Assembly: GCF_005484965.1 (NCBI RefSeq)
Contig: NZ_CP034036.1
Location: forward strand, 4,650,001-4,714,000
Origin: Brenneria nigrifluens DSM 30175 = ATCC 13028
Lineage (GTDB): Bacteria > Pseudomonadota > Gammaproteobacteria > Enterobacterales > Enterobacteriaceae
Length of the DNA stretch: 64,000 nt
Reading direction: 5' to 3'
How positions within the stretch are numbered: position 1 is the first letter of the stretch; each line of letters begins with the position of its first letter. Shown piece after piece: positions 41,361 through 50,370 of this stretch. Position numbers and translations under genes: made by a program. The notes beneath the pieces were generated by a model, which was given only the letters and a program-made list of their open reading frames with translations, ran no database searches and had not been told where the DNA came from.

Positions 41361-42275
41361 ATGACGACAAAACACAGTATGATCAAAAACCCCATCCCCT
41401 GGCCCAACGGAGCACGCTGCGCCGTGGCGATCACCTTTGACGTGGATGTGGACAGCTTTCTCCATCTGCAACGCCCGGCAGACAGCTATAAGCGGGTGAG
41501 CACCCTTTCAACGCTGCAATACGATCCGCAGATCGGCGTGCCCCGAATCCTGCAAACGTACCGCGAACTGGGCCTTAAGCAGACCTTTTTTGTCCCGGCA
41601 TGGTGCATCGAACGCTACCCGGACATGGTGGCGGCCATCGTCAGGGACGGTCATGAAGTTGGTCACCACGGTTACATCCATGAGCACGTCAACGAACTGA
41701 GCGAAGCCGAAGAACGCTTCTGGCTGCGTAAGTCGATTGAGATTATCGAACGGCATACCGGCAAACGTCCCCGGGGATTCCGCGCCCCGCTGTATAACTT
41801 TTCCCCGGCCACCACCGACCTGCTGATCGACGAAGGGTTTCAGTACGATGCCTCGCTGATGGGCGACGACGTGCCTTACCTGTTGCGCGGGAAAAAAGGA
41901 CATCTGGTGGAGCTGCCCACCCACTGGGCGATGGACGACTGGCCCCCTTACGTACACATGAGCGACATAGACTACGTGATGCCGATCCGCTCGCCGCAGG
42001 AGGCGATCGGGGTATATAAGGCCGAGTTCGACGCCATGTGGGAGTACGGCGGACTGGTGGTGGCGGTGTGGCACCCCTTTGTTACCGGGCGACTGGCCCG
42101 CTGGCACGAAACGGTGCGCTTTATCGAATATATGCAGTCGCGCGGCGGCGTCTGGTTCGCGCCCCTTGAGGAGATAGCGGCCCACGTCAATAAGGTACAC
42201 GCCGAAGGGCTGGTCAACCTGCGCGAAGAACCCATGCCGCCCTATCCGGGGCCGGTCACTTATGACAGATTCTGA
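41361..42275 (+). CDS. CE4-fold (polysaccharide deacetylase-like) hydrolase, candidate cyclic amide or imide hydrolase
   Basis: A 304-residue protein of the HpPgdA-like branch of carbohydrate esterase family 4. Metal ligands are an Asp in ITFDVDVDSF (near residue 30) and the HxxxH of GHHGYIHEH (near residue 100); the RGFRAPLYNFSP motif is also intact. There is no signal peptide or membrane anchor, so it is cytoplasmic and unlikely to act on peptidoglycan. The same branch includes enzymes that hydrolyse cyclic imides, and a different CE4 branch contains the PuuE allantoinase. It is 39 bases after the importer genes, consistent with ring-opening of the imported compound. Confidence 0.8.
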   Translation: MTTKHSMIKNPIPWPNGARCAVAITFDVDVDSFLHLQRPADSYKRVSTLSTLQYDPQIGVPRILQTYRELGLKQTFFVPAWCIERYPDMVAAIVRDGHEVGHHGYIHEHVNELSEAEERFWLRKSIEIIERHTGKRPRGFRAPLYNFSPATTDLLIDEGFQYDASLMGDDVPYLLRGKKGHLVELPTHWAMDDWPPYVHMSDIDYVMPIRSPQEAIGVYKAEFDAMWEYGGLVVAVWHPFVTGRLARWHETVRFIEYMQSRGGVWFAPLEEIAAHVNKVHAEGLVNLREEPMPPYPGPVTYDRF

Positions 42276-42277
42276 GA

Positions 42278-42368
42278 TTATGGCGGGCTATCCCTGCCCG
42301 CCACCCTCCGGGCCGTCGCAAGCGACGTTGAAAAACGCTCCCGACGTTTTTTTATGGCGGGCTATCCC
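42278..42368. repeat. Direct repeat of a hairpin-forming 17-mer at a convergent junction
   Basis: TTATGGCGGGCTATCCC occurs at 42278-42294 and again at 42352-42368; each is followed by GCCCGCC, giving GGCGGGC/GCCCGCC hairpins. Between them are GTCGC-AA-GCGAC and an ACGTTTTTTT run that likely terminates plus-strand transcription. The second copy overlaps the stop codon of eamA, so the duplication shapes its C-terminus. Confidence 0.7.
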
Positions 42369-43282
42369 GCCCGCCTATGGACCAGCCTCAATGACCGCAG
42401 ACGGGCGCCAAATACATTGATCAACAACCCCAGCATAATCATCAGCGCACCGACTACCTGTAAGGCGGTGAGGGATTCGTCGAGGAATACCGCCGCACTG
42501 ATTAAACCGGCCACCGGCACCAGCAAAGAGAGCGGCGCCACGCGCCAGGTTTCGTAGCGCGCCAGCAAATTTCCCCATATGCCGTAGCCGACTATCGTGG
42601 CGGCAAAAGCCAGATAAAACAGCGACAATACGGTAGGCAGTTGAATATTCGCCAGGCTGGAGAAAATGATCGCTTCACCCTCAAACAGCCATGAACAGGC
42701 AAAGAAAGGCAAGATGGGGATCAGCGCACTCCATACCACCAGCGACATGATTTTTACGTTACCGTTCTGAGTCATGATCGTCTTGTTGCTGATATTACCG
42801 AACGCCCAGGACAACGCACCGGCCAGCGTGAGTAGCAGCGTGGTCAGCGTCATGCCGGACGCCGTCTGTGTAGCCTGCCGCCCTTCAGCCAGTAAAACTA
42901 TCCCCAGCGCCGCCACCAGCATACCGGTGATATGGTTCCATTTGAGTTTTTCCGACAGCAGCATCGCGCCGAGCAGCAGTGTAAAAAACGCCTGCGCCTG
43001 AAGCACCAGCGAAGCAATACCCGCCGGCATCCCCAGCTTGATGGCGCAGAACAGAAAACCGAACTGGCCGAAACTGATGGTCATACCGTACGCCAGCAGC
43101 CAGCGGAAAGGGACGCGGGGCGCAGGCAAAAAGAAAATAGCGGGGAGCGCCACCAGCGAAAAACGCAGCCCTGCCAGTAAAAAAGGCGGCATATCCTGCA
43201 AACCAACCTTAATCACGACAAAGTTCACACCCCATAAAATCACGACGCAAAGTGCGAGCAGCCTATCTTTTACCGACATCAA
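42362..43282 (-). CDS. eamA: O-acetylserine/cysteine exporter EamA
   Basis: A 306-residue DMT-superfamily exporter with ten membrane helices in two EamA repeats, closely following E. coli EamA (YdeD, about 299): WGVNFVVIKVGL, MPAGIASLVLQAQAFFT, then GYGIWGNLLARYETWRVAPLSLLVPV in the second half (quoted here in part). It exports cysteine, O-acetylserine and related metabolites. Monocistronic on the minus strand, between the CE4 hydrolase (convergent) and the MFS gene. The C-terminal residues derive from a duplicated hairpin sequence. Confidence 0.92.
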   Translation of the reverse strand: MMSVKDRLLALCVVILWGVNFVVIKVGLQDMPPFLLAGLRFSLVALPAIFFLPAPRVPFRWLLAYGMTISFGQFGFLFCAIKLGMPAGIASLVLQAQAFFTLLLGAMLLSEKLKWNHITGMLVAALGIVLLAEGRQATQTASGMTLTTLLLTLAGALSWAFGNISNKTIMTQNGNVKIMSLVVWSALIPILPFFACSWLFEGEAIIFSSLANIQLPTVLSLFYLAFAATIVGYGIWGNLLARYETWRVAPLSLLVPVAGLISAAVFLDESLTALQVVGALMIMLGLLINVFGARLRSLRLVHRRAG

Positions 43283-43405
43283 AAACCCCTTACCACCCCA
43301 TCAGACAGAGCCATTGATAACCAAAAGTGATTTAGGGCGCTACACATGTTATCAGACACCTTCAGCAACCACTGCACAGAAGGTTGAAGGTATTAATATA
43401 CATAA

Positions 43406-43436
43406 AAAGCACCTTGTCATCTGACAAAGGTGCTTT
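43406..43436 (-). terminator. Terminator after the MFS gene
   Basis: Read on the minus strand AAAGCACCTT / AAGGTGCTTT form a 10-bp stem around a short internal GTC/GAC helix, followed by TTTTTATG. It ends the fuconate dehydratase-MFS transcript before eamA. Confidence 0.8.
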
Positions 43437-43481
43437 CCCCGATATTGGTTCAGTGATTATTCAACGTTATTTTTCAAATAA

Positions 43482-44831
43482 TTATGCTTTTTGCGTCCGG
43501 TTCAGCGTGACTTTATCTCCACGATCTTCCTGCTTACCAATTCCCAGACGATACACGGCCAGGATCATCAGCGCCCCGGCAAAGGCAATCCCTCCCAGCA
43601 GATATAATCCGGCGACGTCATTGTTAAATGCGGATTCGGCCCAAACACGGATGTTTGGCGCCACAAATCCCCCCAGATTCGCCAGCGAGTTAATCAAAGC
43701 AATACCTGATGCCGCCGCCGCTCCGCCCAAATAGCCGGTAGGGAATGTCCAGAAGATAGGCTGCACGGCCAGTAATCCGGCGCAGCCAATGCACAATGCG
43801 ATAAAGGCGACCAGCGGTGTCCCGGCCAGCAGGCCCGAACCCGCCACCCCTGCCGCACCGGTAACCAACGTCAGCGAAGCCACCCAACGCCGCTCACGGA
43901 TAACGGTCGAGAAATGGGGAATGTAATAGGCTGCCAATAACGCGCATAGCCACGGGATCCCGGTAACCACCCCTACCCAGAACCCTACTTTGGTGCCCAT
44001 GATGTGAGCAACCTGGGTCGGCAGGAAGAAAGCGATGCCGTAGGAGCCAACCTGGATGGTAAATGCGATCAGACACAGGAAAATCACTTTTGGATCAAGC
44101 AGTGCCTGCAGAATGCCTTTCGGACCGTGATTTACTTTTTCATTTTCTTCCGTCGCCATGGTTTCACACAGCACATCGCGCTCTTGCGGTGTCAGCCAGG
44201 TACAACGTTCGTCTGACGGACGATCGTCCAGATAAAAGTAAGCCCAGATCCCCACCAGAATGGTTAACAGACCGGTGACCAGGAACATAATTTGCCAGCC
44301 GTGTAAACCAAAGGCGCCGTGCATCGCCAGCAAACCGCCGGATAACGGACCGCCAAGAATAAACGCCAGCGGCGGTCCGAACCAGAAGAAACCGGCGACT
44401 TTTGCCCGAACCGTAATCGGAAACCAGAAAGTCAGGTAGAGCATTACGCCCGGCATAAATCCGGCTTCACATGCGCCCAACAGAAAACGCAGAACATAGA
44501 AGGAAAGCTCAGAATCAACAAACATCATCAATGCCGAAATCGCTCCCCAGGTCACCATAATACGAGCCAGCCAAATACGGGCGCCATATTTAAACATAAA
44601 AATATTACTCGGCACTTCGAATATAGCGTAGCCAATAAAGAATATACCGGCGCCAAATGCGTAAGCGGCGGTACTTAACCCGGTGTCAATCTGAAAAGTC
44701 TCTTTCGCAAAACCGATATTAGCCCTGTCGAGATAAGCCAGAATATACATTAAGGCCAGAAAAGGTAATAATCTTCTGACGGACTTTTTTATTGCCAACG
44801 ATAATATTTCGCTTTTACCGTGCGGTAACAT
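43482..44831 (-). CDS. MFS transporter, anion:cation symporter family (RhmT/aldonate-like)
   Basis: A 449-residue twelve-helix MFS permease. ACS-family signatures include LDRANIGFAKETFQ in the TM1-TM2 region, YAIFEVPSNIFMFKYGAR, and RFLLGACEAGFMPGVMLYL. Proteins of this branch import sugar acids such as L-rhamnonate, galactonate or tartrate. It is 84 bases downstream of the enolase-superfamily dehydratase, so it probably brings in that enzyme's substrate. It does not resemble E. coli LgoT, which is a different MFS branch. Confidence 0.87.
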   Translation of the reverse strand: MLPHGKSEILSLAIKKSVRRLLPFLALMYILAYLDRANIGFAKETFQIDTGLSTAAYAFGAGIFFIGYAIFEVPSNIFMFKYGARIWLARIMVTWGAISALMMFVDSELSFYVLRFLLGACEAGFMPGVMLYLTFWFPITVRAKVAGFFWFGPPLAFILGGPLSGGLLAMHGAFGLHGWQIMFLVTGLLTILVGIWAYFYLDDRPSDERCTWLTPQERDVLCETMATEENEKVNHGPKGILQALLDPKVIFLCLIAFTIQVGSYGIAFFLPTQVAHIMGTKVGFWVGVVTGIPWLCALLAAYYIPHFSTVIRERRWVASLTLVTGAAGVAGSGLLAGTPLVAFIALCIGCAGLLAVQPIFWTFPTGYLGGAAAASGIALINSLANLGGFVAPNIRVWAESAFNNDVAGLYLLGGIAFAGALMILAVYRLGIGKQEDRGDKVTLNRTQKA

Positions 44832-44915
44832 TTGTCCACTCCTCTGTTATTTTTATGATGGTAGAATAATGCTTTTATAAAACTCAACCGATTGTTATTT
44901 ATTATTTTTATTATC

Positions 44916-46223
44916 TTACTCACACCATTCCGTACCGTTGGGATATTCGAACTGCGCTACAGATGCCTCTTTCATGGTTACGCCGTATCCCGGCATTTTC
45001 GGCGGCATATAACGGCCGCGTTTGATATGAATGGGCTCCAGGAAGTTTTCATGCAAATGATCAACATATTCCAGCACGCGTTTATCCAATGATGCCGATA
45101 CCGCAATATAATCAAATAAAACGATATTCTGTGAGTATTGACACAGGCCGACACCGCCGCCATGCGGACATACAGGTACATTATATTTCGCGGCCATCAG
45201 CACTACGGCCAGCACTTCATTTAACCCGCCAAGCCGGGCAGGATCCAATTGACAAAAGTCAATGCTCCCAGCCTGGAACATTTGTTTAAACATGACTCGG
45301 TTATGGGCATGTTCGCCGGTGGCGACGCCAATGGGCGCAATACGCCGGCGAATTGCCGCGTGACCTAAAATGTCGTCCGGACTGGTGGGTTCCTCAATCC
45401 ACCAGGGATCGAATTTCGCCAGACGACGCATATTTTCCACCGCCTGATCGACGCTCCAGATCTGGTTGGCATCCATCATCAGCTTATAGTCCCAGCCCAG
45501 TTCTTCGCGCAAAATTGTCGCACGTCGAATATCCTGTTCAATATCCGCGCCCACTTTCTGCTTAAGGTGGGTCCAACCGTCGGCGACCGCCTGGCGGGCC
45601 AGCATACGCATTTTTTCTTCGGAATAACCCAGCCACCCCGCGGCGGTGGTGTAGCCGGGGAAGCCGTCGCGCTGCATTTCTTCCTCACGTTGCGCTTTCG
45701 TCGTCGACACTTTGCGCAACATGGCGATCGCTTCTTCCGGAGTCAGCACATCGGCCAGATAGGTGAAATCAACGCAGTTAACCACCTCTTCCGGCGACAT
45801 ATCCACCAGCAATTTCCAGACGGGCTTACCCTCTTTTTTCGCCCACAGATCCCAGATGGCGTTGATAATTGCCGCTGTTGCGAGGTGGATCACCCCTTTT
45901 TCCGGTCCAACCCAGCGCAACTGGCAATCGCCCGCGACCAGCTCATGCCAGTAGCGGCCAAAATTAGCGGTAATGTCTTCCAGATAGCGCCCCTGAACAA
46001 ACAGCGTGGACAGTGATTTGACTGCCTCGACGCACAGCTCATTACCCCGCCCGATAGTAAAAGTCAGACCGTTACCGACCAGCCCGTCGTCCGAGTCGGT
46101 CCGCAACGTTACATAGGTGGCGGAGTAGTCAGAAATGGCATTCATCGCATCGGAACCGTCCAGATTTCTTGAAGTTGGAAAACGAATATCTTTTACTTCA
46201 ATTTCAATTATTTTACTTTTCAT
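44916..46223 (-). CDS. L-fuconate dehydratase-like enolase superfamily enzyme
   Basis: A 435-residue member of the mandelate racemase subgroup. The catalytic set is readable: the Lys of HLKQKVG (about residue 220), metal ligands in LMMDANQ, WWIEEPTSPDD and TGEHAHNR, and the catalytic His in CPHGGGVGLC. The length and motifs fit L-fuconate dehydratase, which also accepts L-galactonate and D-arabinonate, giving 2-keto-3-deoxy acids. With lgoD next door, L-galactonate is an attractive alternative substrate. Expressed from its own region with the MFS gene; no aldolase or keto-deoxy dehydrogenase for the product is in the window. Confidence 0.85.
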   Translation of the reverse strand: MKSKIIEIEVKDIRFPTSRNLDGSDAMNAISDYSATYVTLRTDSDDGLVGNGLTFTIGRGNELCVEAVKSLSTLFVQGRYLEDITANFGRYWHELVAGDCQLRWVGPEKGVIHLATAAIINAIWDLWAKKEGKPVWKLLVDMSPEEVVNCVDFTYLADVLTPEEAIAMLRKVSTTKAQREEEMQRDGFPGYTTAAGWLGYSEEKMRMLARQAVADGWTHLKQKVGADIEQDIRRATILREELGWDYKLMMDANQIWSVDQAVENMRRLAKFDPWWIEEPTSPDDILGHAAIRRRIAPIGVATGEHAHNRVMFKQMFQAGSIDFCQLDPARLGGLNEVLAVVLMAAKYNVPVCPHGGGVGLCQYSQNIVLFDYIAVSASLDKRVLEYVDHLHENFLEPIHIKRGRYMPPKMPGYGVTMKEASVAQFEYPNGTEWCE

Positions 46224-46761
46224 TTTATTCCTCGGATAAAAATTGATAAAACTCAGCTTACCAATAACACTACCGCTCTATTAATACCGACCCCGCGTCA
46301 ACCCTGGCATATCAGTTGATTTATCACTGATATCTTCTTGATATTCAGCAAGTAATCGCAACGCTCGATAAGATAAAGACCATTATTTATTGCGTTTCCT
46401 GGTGACTCATCACAACATGTCAGTTTTTTATAAATAAAATTAAATTTTCGGTTGCGGAATCTTTAATTCCAAAAAAACACAATAATGCGCCATATATTTA
46501 CTCGTATGGTTGAAAACGCTCATCCTGATTACTGACTTTATCGCCCTGATGATTTTCAGTCTGAAAGATACCGTTACGCCATTCACTCTCCTGCTAAATT
46601 TTAATTTTATTACCGACCTAATATATTTCGTTTGAGAATAGGTGGGTAATTATCAGCACCGAGTTTTTTGTGACAGATTCGTGCGTTATTTAATATTTTT
46701 CTGTTTTTAATCTGCTTTTAACATGCTTTTTATCTGCTTTTAATCCAGGCGGATTTTTCAG
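46224..46761. promoter_or_regulatory. Long regulatory gap with inverted repeat upstream of the dehydratase gene
   Basis: This 538-bp AT-rich gap has no gene. ATATCAGT (46309-46316) and ACTGATAT (46326-46333) form a perfect 8-bp inverted repeat with a 9-base spacer, about 85 bases before the dehydratase ATG, and GATATTCAG occurs again at 46339-46347, resembling the palindrome between lgoR and lgoD. These are candidate operators for LgoR. TCTGCTTTTAA is directly repeated at the right end (near 46710 and 46734). Confidence 0.5.
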
Positions 46762-47670
46762 CTAATCAGCGTACTGGCTGATGGAATGCATCATCGATTG
46801 CTTGGCGGTATCCAGGTGCCGGCGCATTTCGCGCATGGCGTTGAGGTCGTTGCGGCAAATCAGCGCGCTGAGGATCGCCATATGTTCATCCGTTGCGATG
46901 ATATTCCGTTGTTTCAAGTCTCTCTCGTCCCATTGATAATGAAAGTGGAAAACAACGGAGATAATCTCAATCGACTGATTGAAAAACGGATTATTGGCCG
47001 CTGACAGGATCAAGGTATGAAAATCCCGGTCAAGTTGCGAGAACATACGGTAGTTGTCGCCGATGGTTTCCCGCAGTTGGCGGTGCCGGTCGAGCAACTC
47101 CCTGGCTTGTAACCAGCGATCGTCATCAGGAGGCAAATTCATGAATTTATTAAGTGCATGAGTTTCAAGCAGTTCTCTTAGTTCAAACAGCTTTTCAGCA
47201 TATTCCTTATCAAACTTTTTCATTTGCCATTGCCCGCGGCTGATATTTTCGATCAGGTTGTATCGGCAAAAACGCAATAAAAACTCGCGCACCACTATCG
47301 GGCTGACCATCACTTCCCGAGCCAGCTGCAACTCGGAAAAGGTATCGCCCGCACGCAATTTCCGTTGATTAATCATATGGAAAAATGCCCGTTCAAAGGT
47401 ATGCGTCTGCACTTCAACCGGTTGACTGACGCTGTCAAAACCATCGCCCTCATGGGGTTGACGTACAATGAGGTAATTGCCATTGACTTTTTCCAGCCCC
47501 CCCCGCTGATGCAAATAATGAAGCGTGTGATTCACCGTCGTCCGACTGATGTTATACAACTCCGCCAAAGCCGCCTGTGAGGGAAGTGGTGAAAGGATAT
47601 GCCCCTTTCTGATGCCATCGATCATCTGATTAATTACATTATGGCGAAGGTTTTGTGTTCTGCTCATCAT
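46762..47670 (-). CDS. lgoR: LgoR-like regulator with two winged helices and FCD domain
   Basis: A 302-residue regulator (E. coli LgoR, formerly YjjM, is about 304). It is unusual among GntR proteins in having two winged-helix segments: residues about 10-68 (LPSQAALAELYNISRTTVNH) and about 85-150 (LQLAREVMVSPIVVREFL), followed by an FCD ligand-binding domain with the metal-binding pattern DRDFHTLIL. E. coli LgoR controls L-galactonate use. It diverges from lgoD across a 28-bp palindrome. GGAG precedes the ATGATG start. Confidence 0.85.
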   Translation of the reverse strand: MMSRTQNLRHNVINQMIDGIRKGHILSPLPSQAALAELYNISRTTVNHTLHYLHQRGGLEKVNGNYLIVRQPHEGDGFDSVSQPVEVQTHTFERAFFHMINQRKLRAGDTFSELQLAREVMVSPIVVREFLLRFCRYNLIENISRGQWQMKKFDKEYAEKLFELRELLETHALNKFMNLPPDDDRWLQARELLDRHRQLRETIGDNYRMFSQLDRDFHTLILSAANNPFFNQSIEIISVVFHFHYQWDERDLKQRNIIATDEHMAILSALICRNDLNAMREMRRHLDTAKQSMMHSISQYAD

Positions 47671-47703
47671 CGCTCCTTTTGGTTTTTTATTTATTTAAAA
47701 CTA

Positions 47704-47731
47704 ATTTAAAGCTGAATATTCAGATTTAAAT
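47704..47731. promoter_or_regulatory. 28-bp near-perfect palindrome between lgoR and lgoD
   Basis: ATTTAAA-GCTGAATATTCAGA-TTTAAAT is symmetric at 26 of 28 positions, with a perfect CTGAATATTCAG core (47712-47723). It lies in the 139-bp divergent gap, 34 bases before the lgoR start, and is a strong candidate operator for LgoR. Confidence 0.7.
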
Positions 47732-47809
47732 CACAAATAATCACAAAGACACATCCGAAAGTCGTTTTTTTATTTAATAACAGATCCCACTTATTATGAG
47801 GACGCTGTT

Positions 47810-48841
47810 ATGGAAAATATAAAAACCATGAAGACGCTGGTTTGCGAGAAACCCACCGCGCTAGTTTACCAACAACGAGAACGGCCGACGCCTAAAGACA
47901 ACGAGGCGTTAATTAAAATTTTAAACGTGGGTATTTGCGGTACCGATATTCATGCCTGGGCCGGTAATCAACCTTTTTTCAGTTACCCGCGCGTACTGGG
48001 CCATGAAATTTGCGGTGAAATCGTTGCGCTGGGAAATAATGCTCACAATATACTCATCGGTCAACGGGTTGCCGTTATTCCTTATGTCGCTTGTCATCAT
48101 TGTCACTCCTGTCTGAGCGGTAAAACCAACTGCTGTGAAAATATATCGGTGATCGGCGTTCATCAGGACGGCGGATTCTGTGAGTATCTGAGCGTACCGC
48201 TCGGCAACTTGTTGATTGTCGATGATGTGGAGCCCGTATCGGCCGCATTGATCGAGCCTTTTGCCATCAGCGCTCATGCCGTGCGTCGCGCGGCGTTACA
48301 GGCTGGCGAACATGTGCTGGTGGTGGGCGCGGGGCCGATAGGTTTGGGGGTGGCGGCCATTGCCAAAGCCGACGGCGCGCAGGTGGTGATGGCCGACACC
48401 AGCGCCGAACGCCGCCGGCATGTGGAAAAGAAGCTGGATATCGCCACGCTCGATCCCTCCGCTGGCGGATTCGAACAGGCGTTGCGCCAACAGTTCTCAG
48501 GCATGTTGCCGGTGAAAGTCATTGACGCCACCGGCAACCAATATGCCATGAACAACAGCGTCAATCTTATCCGTCACGGCGGCAGCATTGTATTTGTCGG
48601 GCTGTTTAAAGGCGAACTCAGCTTTGCCGACCCGGATTTTCACAAAAAAGAAACCACCATGATGGGCAGCCGTAACGCCACTCACGAGGACTTCGCCAAA
48701 GTCGGTCAATTAATGGCGGCGGGCAAACTGTCCGCCGACATGATGCTCACTCACCATTTTGACTTCAATACGCTGGGCAACGTGTATGAAACGGACGTGG
48801 TGAAAAACAACGCGCTAATCAAAGGCGTGATCCATTTCTGA
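47810..48841 (+). CDS. lgoD: L-galactonate 5-dehydrogenase LgoD
   Basis: A 343-residue zinc alcohol dehydrogenase that follows E. coli LgoD (YjjN, about 340) closely: GICGTDIHAW, FFSYPRVLGHEICGE, IPYVACHHCHSC with structural-zinc Cys residues, ISVIGVHQDGGF, and VVGAGPIGLGVAAIAKADGAQ for NAD binding. It oxidises L-galactonate to D-tagaturonate. AGGAC precedes ATG 47810; the E. coli start aligns near the internal Met at residue 7. uxaB and uxaA follow in the same direction, giving an ordered pathway. Confidence 0.93.
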   Translation: MENIKTMKTLVCEKPTALVYQQRERPTPKDNEALIKILNVGICGTDIHAWAGNQPFFSYPRVLGHEICGEIVALGNNAHNILIGQRVAVIPYVACHHCHSCLSGKTNCCENISVIGVHQDGGFCEYLSVPLGNLLIVDDVEPVSAALIEPFAISAHAVRRAALQAGEHVLVVGAGPIGLGVAAIAKADGAQVVMADTSAERRRHVEKKLDIATLDPSAGGFEQALRQQFSGMLPVKVIDATGNQYAMNNSVNLIRHGGSIVFVGLFKGELSFADPDFHKKETTMMGSRNATHEDFAKVGQLMAAGKLSADMMLTHHFDFNTLGNVYETDVVKNNALIKGVIHF

Positions 48842-48910
48842 ATCACGCTGTGCGGAATAATACGCCGGCCCCCCCTTCCGGCAAGTCGCCATAATTTTAA
48901 GGATATTGCT

Positions 48911-50356
48911 ATGTTAACGCTGAATCGCCGCGATTTTCCCGGGCGCCGTCACCCTGATAAAATCATCCAGTTTGGCGAAGGAAATTTTTTGCGCGCCTTT
49001 GTCGATTGGCAATTGGATTTATTGAATGAACATACCGGCCTTAACGCGGGCATCGTGGTTGTACGGCCGATTGACAGCGATTCCCCTCCCTCGCTGAATA
49101 CTCAGGACGGCCTTTATACCACCCTTATTCGCGGTTTGAACGAACGGGGAGAGAGCGTCAGCGACGCGCGGGTTATTCGCTCCGTCAACCGTGAAATCAA
49201 TGTCTACCATCAGTTTGAGGAATATCTGACTCTGGCGCATAACCCGGACATTCGCTGGGTATTCTCCAACACCACCGAATCCGGTATCAGCTATCTTGCG
49301 CGGGATAGCGCTGACGCCGCCCCACCCGCCAGCTTCCCGGCTAAATTGACCCGCCTGCTTTATGAGCGATTCCGTTATTTTGACGGCGCGCCAGACAAAG
49401 GCTGGGTATTTTTTCCCTGTGAACTGATTGACTATAACGGCGAAGCGTTGCGGGAACTGGTGCTGCGCTATACGCGGCAATGGCAATTGGGCGAGACTTT
49501 CGAAACCTGGTTGACCGCGCACAATACGTTTTGCTCCACGCTGGTCGACCGTATCGTAACCGGCTATCCGCGGGATGAAGCGACGACGCTGGAGAACCGC
49601 CTGGGTTATCACGACGCCTTTCTTGACGCCGCCGAGCATTTCTATCTGTTTGTGATCCAGGGACCGCAATGGCTGACGCAGGAACTCCACCTGGATGATT
49701 ACCCGCTGAATATCCGTATTGTCGATGACATAAAACCGTACAAAGAACGCAAGGTGGCGATTTTGAACGGCGCGCATACTGCGCTGGTGCCGGTGGCCTT
49801 TCTGGCGGGACTCAATACCGTGGGCGAGGCGATGCACGACGCGCAAATCAGTCAGTTCGTCGAGCAGGCCATCGCGCAGGAAATTATTCCGGTGCTCGAT
49901 TTACCGTCAGAAGAATTACACGCCTTTGCCCAGGCGGTATTGAATCGTTTTCGCAACCCGTTTATCCAACATCAACTGCTATCCATTGCGCTGAATAGCA
50001 TGACCAAATTCCGTACCCGTATTTTACCGCAGCTGTTGGCTTATCAGCGGAAAACCGACCGCTTGCCGCCACGGCTGACGTTCGCGCTGTCTGCGCTACT
50101 GATATTTTATCGAGGCAAGCGCCAGGAAACGTCTTATCCATTGCAGGACGACGCCCGCTGGCTGGCCCGCTTTTCCTCTGGCTGGCAGGCTGTCGATGCC
50201 GGAACATTACCGCTTGGCGAGCTGGTGCAAACCCTGTTGGCTGACAGCGACCATTGGGGGCTGGATTTAAATACGGTTCCGCAATTACCAGAAACGGTGA
50301 CCCGTCAATTGCAGGACATCAAGAGCCTGGGAGTCCGCGCGGCGTTGTCTGCTTAA
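48911..50356 (+). CDS. uxaB: Tagaturonate reductase (altronate oxidoreductase)
   Basis: A 481-residue mannitol dehydrogenase-family enzyme (E. coli UxaB 483): N-terminal LNRRDFPGRRHPDKIIQFGEGNFLR spans the NAD site (quoted in parts: IIQFGEGNFLR), with KPYKERKVAILNGAHTAL holding the catalytic Lys and His region. It reduces D-tagaturonate to D-altronate with NADH, the step after LgoD. Complete and in frame. It is separated from uxaA by 14 bases. Confidence 0.94.
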   Translation: MLTLNRRDFPGRRHPDKIIQFGEGNFLRAFVDWQLDLLNEHTGLNAGIVVVRPIDSDSPPSLNTQDGLYTTLIRGLNERGESVSDARVIRSVNREINVYHQFEEYLTLAHNPDIRWVFSNTTESGISYLARDSADAAPPASFPAKLTRLLYERFRYFDGAPDKGWVFFPCELIDYNGEALRELVLRYTRQWQLGETFETWLTAHNTFCSTLVDRIVTGYPRDEATTLENRLGYHDAFLDAAEHFYLFVIQGPQWLTQELHLDDYPLNIRIVDDIKPYKERKVAILNGAHTALVPVAFLAGLNTVGEAMHDAQISQFVEQAIAQEIIPVLDLPSEELHAFAQAVLNRFRNPFIQHQLLSIALNSMTKFRTRILPQLLAYQRKTDRLPPRLTFALSALLIFYRGKRQETSYPLQDDARWLARFSSGWQAVDAGTLPLGELVQTLLADSDHWGLDLNTVPQLPETVTRQLQDIKSLGVRAALSA

Positions 50357-50370
50357 CGTTAAGGTTGCCC

